Origin: Planctomycetaceae bacterium
GTDB lineage: Bacteria; Planctomycetota; Planctomycetia; Pirellulales; Pirellulaceae
DNA length: 11,657 nt
Direction of reading: 5' to 3'
Assembly (NCBI GenBank): GCA_018658605.1
Contig: JABHUV010000096.1
Location: 1 to 11,657, forward strand
Both the position numbers and the translations under genes were made by a program. Under the pieces are notes generated by a model. The model had not been told where the DNA came from. It made no database searches and worked only from the letters and a program-made list of their open reading frames with translations. Shown piece after piece: positions 8,415 through 11,657 of the stretch (position 1 is its first letter; each line of letters starts with the position of its first letter).

Positions 8415-8436
8415 GAGCTGCGGCTTTCGCCAGCTC
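8415..8436 (-). promoter_or_regulatory. GAAA-tetraloop hairpin in the amt2 leader
   Basis: On the minus strand GAGCT+GGC pairs with GCC+AGCTC around a GAAA loop, with a two-base GC bulge. That makes eight base pairs closed by a GNRA tetraloop, a stable RNA form. It has no U-tract, so it is not a terminator. It lies 134 bases before the small ORF. If the amt2 promoter is upstream of it, it is part of the leader RNA; its function is unknown. Confidence 0.4.
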
Positions 8437-8586
8437 TCACTGACAATGACGCGCAACCAATAAACTTTGGCTATAGCAAACACTTGTACGGTTGATGCAA
8501 GACGCTGCTGCCGAAACTAGCGAAAAACCTAAACACGGACACTCACCTACTTTAACTTGTCGCTGCGACATCTCCCCGACAGCACC

Positions 8587-8643
8587 AAAAAACCCCGACC
8601 CCGGACAAGCAAGGCGATTACCTATCCGGGGTCATAATGGGGT
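8587..8643 (-). terminator. Intrinsic terminator of amt1
   Basis: On the minus strand, 36 bases after the amt1 stop, a perfect 9-bp stem (GACCCCGGA, 8633-8625, with TCCGGGGTC, 8605-8597) around a 19-base loop is extended by an outer ACCCC/GGGGT stem (8643-8639 with 8596-8592). The outer arm runs straight into a T-run (8592-8587). The GC-rich stem plus U-tract is the classic Rho-independent form. It separates amt1 from amt2. Confidence 0.82.
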
Positions 8644-8678
8644 ATCCTCTCGGATCGAGTTCAATCCGAAAAAAGTGT

Positions 8679-10163
8679 TTAGCTAAGATTGTCTCCATAA
8701 GCACGCATGCCGTGTTCAGACAAGTCCAAGCCCATTTCCTCTTCTTCTCTGGACACTCGCAGCAGTCCCAATGCCTTGAGCCCCACGAACAAGGCAAACA
8801 TTGTGCCGAACGCCCACGCACAAATAATAGCTGTGGAATAACATTGAACCCAAATGTACGCTCCCCGCGCTAACTCGCTGCCTGATCCAAAAATACCTGT
8901 AGCAATTCCGCCCCAGATACCACAGAGACCGTGCACTGGCCACGCGCCGACCGGATCATCAATCTTTAATTTATCAAGCAGCATAATCCCAAGCACAACC
9001 AAGACACCACCGATACCCCCGATCAACAACGCGTTTGGTTGAGTCACTTGGTCACAGTTTGCTGTAATCGAAACCAACCCAGCAAGCACACCGTTAAGCG
9101 CCATCGTGACGTCGGGTTTTTTGAACAACGCCCAACCAAAAAACATTGCACAAACAGCACCGGACGCTGCTGCCAGTGTCGTGGTCAGCGCGATATAGGT
9201 TGTTGCCTCAGCATTTCCAACTCCCGCATAGGTCAATTGGCTACCCGGATTAAAACCGTACCAACCTATCCACAACAAGAAAACACCGATGGCAGCGAAT
9301 GCTATGTTGTGCCCTGGTAACGCATTAGATTTCCCTTCCACAAATCGTCCAATTCTCGGCCCAAGAACAATCGCTCCAGCCAAACCAGCAAACCCACCAA
9401 CAGCGTGCACGACGACGCTTCCGGCGAAGTCCTGAAAACCAGCTGCGTCAAGAAATCCACCGCCCCATTTCCAGGCACCACTAATCGGGTAAATCAGCCC
9501 AGTCAGCAGCGCACTAAAAATTAGATACGCGCCAAACTTCATGCGACCAGCAACGGCACCAGAAACGATAGTAGCAGCGGTGGCTGCGAATGCAACTTGA
9601 AACAAGAAATCTACTGAATTACTGAATCCATAAGCAAGATCCTGTGAATCGTCAGCCACATAGGGGCCCGCGTAGCCTAAGAAGCCCTCGACGATATTGA
9701 AATCTCCCGGATACATCACTCCCCAACCGACAAAAAGGAAAAGTATAACCCCCACCGACAAGTCCATTACATTCTTAAACAGAATGTTTACCGTGTTCTT
9801 TTGAGAATTGAGCCCCACTTCGAGCATTGCAAATCCCGGCTGCATTAGGATCACCAACACAGCACACAGCATCATAAACAATGTGTTAATCACATAGTCG
9901 TTTTCAGGCAATGCAGCCTCTAGTAAAGCAATCTTGTCATCAGGAGTTGCTTCCCCAACGGCCTCTTCGCTCGACGCATCACCACCAGTCTCCATCGCCG
10001 CTTCTTCCTCCGCGGTTGGCACAAATTCCCCTGACTCGGTAGCCGTCGCATCGTCGTCCCAAGCACGCACCGCAGGCGCAACTGCGCCCAACGCGACAAG
10101 CATGGCAAGCAGACACAAAGCCATGCCAATCCATTTTTTATCAATATAGTAATCCGCCTTCAT
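8679..10163 (-). CDS. amt: Ammonium transporter (Amt family), first copy
   Basis: A 494-residue Amt/MEP/Rh inner-membrane ammonium channel. Key positions by analogy with E. coli AmtB are F192 (FQVAFAAT), W233 (KWGGGF), D245 (QDFAGS), the pore histidines H253 (VVHAVGGF) and H411 (PVHGLCGIWG), and F304/S308 (GWYGFNPGS). The C-terminal tail REEEEMGLDLSEHG matches the conserved cytoplasmic tail that P-II proteins bind in other bacteria. A signal peptide (about 10-34, ending VRAW) is followed by about 45 residues very rich in Asp, Glu, Ala and Thr before TM1. ATG at 10163 is the start: AGGAG at 10171-10175 sits seven bases upstream, whereas the TTG two codons earlier would be one base from it. The gene is preceded by a strong sigma-54 promoter and followed by its own terminator, so it is probably a single-gene transcript induced under nitrogen limitation. 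No P-II gene lies next to it in this window. Confidence 0.96.
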   Translation of the reverse strand: MKADYYIDKKWIGMALCLLAMLVALGAVAPAVRAWDDDATATESGEFVPTAEEEAAMETGGDASSEEAVGEATPDDKIALLEAALPENDYVINTLFMMLCAVLVILMQPGFAMLEVGLNSQKNTVNILFKNVMDLSVGVILFLFVGWGVMYPGDFNIVEGFLGYAGPYVADDSQDLAYGFSNSVDFLFQVAFAATAATIVSGAVAGRMKFGAYLIFSALLTGLIYPISGAWKWGGGFLDAAGFQDFAGSVVVHAVGGFAGLAGAIVLGPRIGRFVEGKSNALPGHNIAFAAIGVFLLWIGWYGFNPGSQLTYAGVGNAEATTYIALTTTLAAASGAVCAMFFGWALFKKPDVTMALNGVLAGLVSITANCDQVTQPNALLIGGIGGVLVVLGIMLLDKLKIDDPVGAWPVHGLCGIWGGIATGIFGSGSELARGAYIWVQCYSTAIICAWAFGTMFALFVGLKALGLLRVSREEEEMGLDLSEHGMRAYGDNLS

Positions 10164-10170
10164 TTTCAAG

Positions 10171-10175
10171 CTCCT
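10171..10175 (-). promoter_or_regulatory. Ribosome binding site fixing the amt1 start
   Basis: AGGAG on the minus strand with seven bases to the ATG at 10163. It rules out the in-frame TTG at 10169 as the start, which is only one base away. Confidence 0.8.
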
Positions 10176-10208
10176 GATCTATTTCTCGATCTATAAAAGA
10201 ATACTAAG

Positions 10209-10238
10209 TCGGCGACAAACGACGTTTGCCTCTGCCGA
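10209..10238 (-). promoter_or_regulatory. Two-part hairpin in the amt1 5' leader
   Basis: An outer stem TCGGC/GCCGA (10238-10234 with 10213-10209) encloses an inner stem CAAAC/GTTTG (10228-10224 with 10220-10216, three-base loop). An asymmetric internal loop separates them. With a transcript start near 10285 it lies in the amt1 leader, 45-75 bases before the ATG. It does not cover the ribosome site, and its function is unknown. Confidence 0.3.
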
Positions 10239-10295
10239 GTACCGCGGGCTCACCTGCCAACAAAACAAGCACATAACCCACTCACCACCTAGTAA

Positions 10296-10312
10296 CGCAA
10301 AAGGCGTGCCAA
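10296..10312 (-). promoter_or_regulatory. Sigma-54 (RpoN) promoter of amt1
   Basis: The minus strand reads TTGGCACGCCTTTTGCG, against the sigma-54 consensus YTGGCACG-N4-TTGCW. It has the full TGGCACG element at -24, the TTGC element at -12, and exactly ten bases between the invariant GG (10310-10309) and GC (10298-10297). Only the last consensus position (A/T) differs. Transcription would start near 10285, giving a leader of about 120 bases to the amt1 ATG. Sigma-54 with an NtrC-type activator is the known route for nitrogen-limitation control of ammonium transporter genes in many bacteria, which fits the gene. The site sits between genes, not inside a coding region. Confidence 0.85.
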
Positions 10313-10418
10313 GAACGCGGGGGATAAATCCGGCTAGCAGAAGAATTGAGTCGAAAGCCAATACGCTTCGAGAAATATAGGGGTAAGCTGAAGTCGGATA
10401 ATATTTAACGCTATTCAG

Positions 10419-10506
10419 CGTGGACTTCAACGTGAACTGTGGATGACTATCCTTAAGGCACGTTGCCTAAAAACCTATCAATACGAACCCGTGGATAGTG
10501 TCCACG
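10419..10506 (-). promoter_or_regulatory. Candidate enhancer sites for a sigma-54 activator
   Basis: A perfect palindrome, CGTGGA-TAGTG-TCCACG (10490-10506), has the 17-bp, two-half-site layout usual for NtrC-type activators, though not the E. coli NtrC sequence. The same half-site recurs in the same orientation as TGTGGA (10439-10444) and CGTGGA (10419-10424), 20 bp apart. The sites lie about 110-195 bp upstream of the -24 element, the usual range for enhancer-binding proteins. The identity of the activator is not visible. Confidence 0.45.
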
Positions 10507-10518
10507 CCTGAAGGAAAA

Positions 10519-10557
10519 CAAAAAAAAACGCCCACCCAAATAATCGGGCAGGCGTTT
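10519..10557 (-). terminator. Intrinsic terminator of the porin gene
   Basis: Starting 33 bases after the porin stop, the minus strand forms a 12-bp stem. AAACGCCTGCCC (10557-10546) pairs with GGGTGGGCGTTT (10537-10526), including two G-T pairs, around an 8-base loop. A long T-run follows (10528-10521, continuing after one G). This insulates amt1 from porin transcription. Confidence 0.88.
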
Positions 10558-10590
10558 CTTCGTGTCGGATTTTTACGGAAACTCAGTCGT

Positions 10591-11657
10591 TTAGTACTGA
10601 ATAATCGCATCCATACCAAATATTACGACAGTGTCTTGAGATGCGTCGTTCCAGTCAATACGCACTTCTGGTCGTAAAATCATGTCAAAACGACTAGTTG
10701 GTTTGTAGTTGATACCCGTAGTGAACGAGTATTCGCTACCTGGACCCAAGTCCTGTCCTTGCCTCCACCATTCAAGTCGAGCACCGACTGAAATGTCTTC
10801 GGAAACAGTGTAGAACACATACTGGTTTACACCAATATTGTAACGTTCGTTGGTAGCAACGTAGTCCGACTGGAATACGTAGTCCATTTTCTCGCCAAGT
10901 TCTATCTGCATGACGATACTATGCGAATAACCATTTTCGGTACCACTGATATCACCGAATGTCGTTACATAGTTCAACGATATGTTATCACCTATCGCTT
11001 TGCCAAGACCAAGAATACCGTTACTTCCATTACTCTGGAAACCAGTATCCCAACCAGATGAGTATCCAACAGTAAGGTCTAATCCAGATTCGGTGGTCTT
11101 GCTTGCAAGAATACCGGTGTGGCTAAACGGTTCACTGTTGTACATCGTATTGGCATGACTGTAAAAGAAGTTTCCAGGAGCTTGGACGACTTCGTAACCA
11201 ACGATTGTGTAGAACTTACCAACGGTAATCTCCCAATCGTTCAATTGCGTTGTCAGATACAATTGAGGTAACGCCCAACCAAAGCCAGTACCGTCAGGAT
11301 CGGAACTTTCAACGTCCCATCCACCAGCTGAATTGCCAAAAGCGGCAGTGTCTAGTGCATCAGCACCGAACATTACGTCCACATGGTAACCAAAACCAAG
11401 TCCTTCAGCATCCGCGTCGTAAGCTTTATCAAACGCAAACCAAACTTGATGAACGGTACCCTTCTTCGGGTTGTCATTAAAAAGACCAGCTTCATCCACA
11501 AGCGGCGTTAGCGGGTCGTCCAGGTATCGAGCATTAGTACGATCATGATATCCAAATTGTGTCCAACCACTGATATCCAAAGCCTTACCATCACGCTTGA
11601 AAATATTCCATTTCTTCGCTTCGGAATCTGCAGCTGCATCATCCTGTAACGTGAAAG
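10591..11657 (-). CDS. Porin-like outer-membrane beta-barrel protein (BBP2/OmpL-like), 5' end missing
   Basis: The last 354 residues are visible; the frame is open to the window edge, so the signal peptide and N-terminus lie beyond it. A first-start annotation would begin at TTG 11580, but in-frame coding continues upstream (TLQDDAAADSEAKKWNIFKR), so that is not the real start. The sequence alternates polar and hydrophobic residues in short strands rich in aromatic residues and glycine, and ends in DAIIQY with a terminal aromatic residue, as outer-membrane barrels do. Motifs such as LDISGWTQFGYHDRTN, QLYLTTQL and WEITVGKFYTIVGYE resemble the BBP2 (putative beta-barrel porin 2) proteins common in Planctomycetes. 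It is predicted to let small solutes across the outer membrane. Its position directly before the ammonium transporters suggests, without proving, a link to nitrogen supply. It ends at a strong terminator. Confidence 0.8.
   Translation of the reverse strand, partial: FTLQDDAAADSEAKKWNIFKRDGKALDISGWTQFGYHDRTNARYLDDPLTPLVDEAGLFNDNPKKGTVHQVWFAFDKAYDADAEGLGFGYHVDVMFGADALDTAAFGNSAGGWDVESSDPDGTGFGWALPQLYLTTQLNDWEITVGKFYTIVGYEVVQAPGNFFYSHANTMYNSEPFSHTGILASKTTESGLDLTVGYSSGWDTGFQSNGSNGILGLGKAIGDNISLNYVTTFGDISGTENGYSHSIVMQIELGEKMDYVFQSDYVATNERYNIGVNQYVFYTVSEDISVGARLEWWRQGQDLGPGSEYSFTTGINYKPTSRFDMILRPEVRIDWNDASQDTVVIFGMDAIIQY

Larger units (their letters stand above)
8117..8678 (-). other. Intergenic region between amt1 and amt2, probable amt2 leader
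   Basis: A 562-base stretch without a long gene. From the amt1 side it holds a small inverted repeat (TCGGAT/ATCCGA, 8650-8669), the amt1 terminator (8587-8643), a short perfect palindrome (TGTCG-CTG-CGACA, 8558-8570), a GAAA-tetraloop hairpin (8415-8436), a 20-codon ORF with a strong ribosome site (8219-8281), and a hairpin over its stop codon (8214-8240). Because amt1 is terminated, an amt2 promoter must lie here, but I cannot place it firmly. A TTGCAT (about 8494-8499) followed by a weak TATAGC-like element is the only poor candidate. I recognise no known riboswitch. Confidence 0.6.
10164..10590 (-). other. Regulatory region between the porin gene and amt1
   Basis: A 427-base non-coding stretch. 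In transcription order it contains the porin terminator (10519-10557), a 17-bp palindrome (10490-10506), a second small palindrome AGGCA-CGT-TGCCT (10456-10468), two more GTGGA half-sites (10439-10444, 10419-10424), the sigma-54 promoter (10296-10312), a 5'-leader hairpin (10209-10238) and the amt1 ribosome site (10171-10175). A 79-codon frame crosses it but lacks gene-like features. Confidence 0.7.

Noticed and set aside
8228..8416. A 62-codon plus-strand frame between the amt genes.
   Set aside because: It has no ribosome site and lies antisense to the leader ORF and hairpins, with no recognisable product.
8497..8512. A GG...GC pair upstream of amt2 that might be a sigma-54 promoter.
   Set aside because: The spacing is 12 bases instead of 10. 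Another GG/GC pair inside the 8415-8436 hairpin region has 11. Neither is tolerated by sigma-54.
8546..8552. AAGTAGG on the minus strand, part of the conserved core of the glutamine (glnA/downstream-peptide) riboswitch, upstream of a short ORF.
   Set aside because: The other conserved elements (CGUUCA and the GGACGGAAGUAGG context) are missing, and the segment sits just downstream of the amt1 terminator. The short match is best read as chance.
8650..8669. Inverted repeat TCGGAT/ATCCGA just after the amt1 stop as a second terminator.
   Set aside because: No T-run follows it on either strand; the real terminator is the GC-rich stem 8592-8643.
10191..10430. A 79-codon minus-strand frame spanning the region upstream of amt1.
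   Set aside because: It starts at TTG with no ribosome site, runs through the sigma-54 promoter and leader hairpin, and its peptide resembles no family I know.
10395..10434. Possible sigma-70 promoter upstream of amt1 (TTGAAG with a downstream TATTAT).
   Set aside because: The TATTAT is 21 bases from TTGAAG, and the properly spaced hexamer, TAAATA, is a poor match.

Overview
The window suggests a planctomycete, most likely of the Pirellula/Blastopirellula type. The best evidence is a very large PSD1-type protein with two cytochrome-c CxxCH motifs and the DUF1587/1595/1592/1588/1585 series, followed by a DUF1552 gene. That pair is a hallmark of Planctomycetes and their relatives. A BBP2-like outer-membrane barrel and ammonium transporters with signal peptides fit the same group. 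All recognisable genes are on the minus strand, so transcription runs from high to low coordinates. The plus-strand reading frames are antisense shadows.

In transcription order, the window opens with the 3' part of a porin-like outer-membrane beta-barrel gene (11657-10591), which ends at a clear intrinsic terminator. A 427-base regulatory region follows. It holds repeated GTGGA half-sites, a 17-bp palindrome and a near-consensus sigma-54 (RpoN) promoter, and it leads into the first ammonium transporter gene (10163-8679). That gene has its own GC-rich intrinsic terminator. A second, diverged ammonium transporter gene (8116-6737) lies behind a 562-base intergenic stretch. This stretch contains a 20-codon ORF with a perfect Shine-Dalgarno sequence, a hairpin overlapping that ORF's stop codon, and an upstream hairpin with a GAAA tetraloop. 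Together these look like a structured leader.

After the second transporter, with gaps of only 50-76 nt and no terminator that I can see, come four genes: a small NADPH-dependent FMN reductase-like flavoprotein (6686-6189), a Tat-exported PhoD-type alkaline phosphatase (6136-4535), the 1374-residue PSD1/cytochrome-c protein (4477-353), and the 5' end of a DUF1552 gene (276-1, cut by the window edge).

The porin/amt half looks like a nitrogen-acquisition locus: outer-membrane passage, then inner-membrane ammonium transport, with amt1 probably under nitrogen-responsive RpoN control. The other half encodes envelope proteins: a phosphatase, a predicted c-type haem protein and a DUF1552 partner. 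Their joint role is not known. Nothing here amounts to a proven new system. The most interesting leads are the sigma-54/enhancer architecture of amt1 and the small-ORF leader of amt2.
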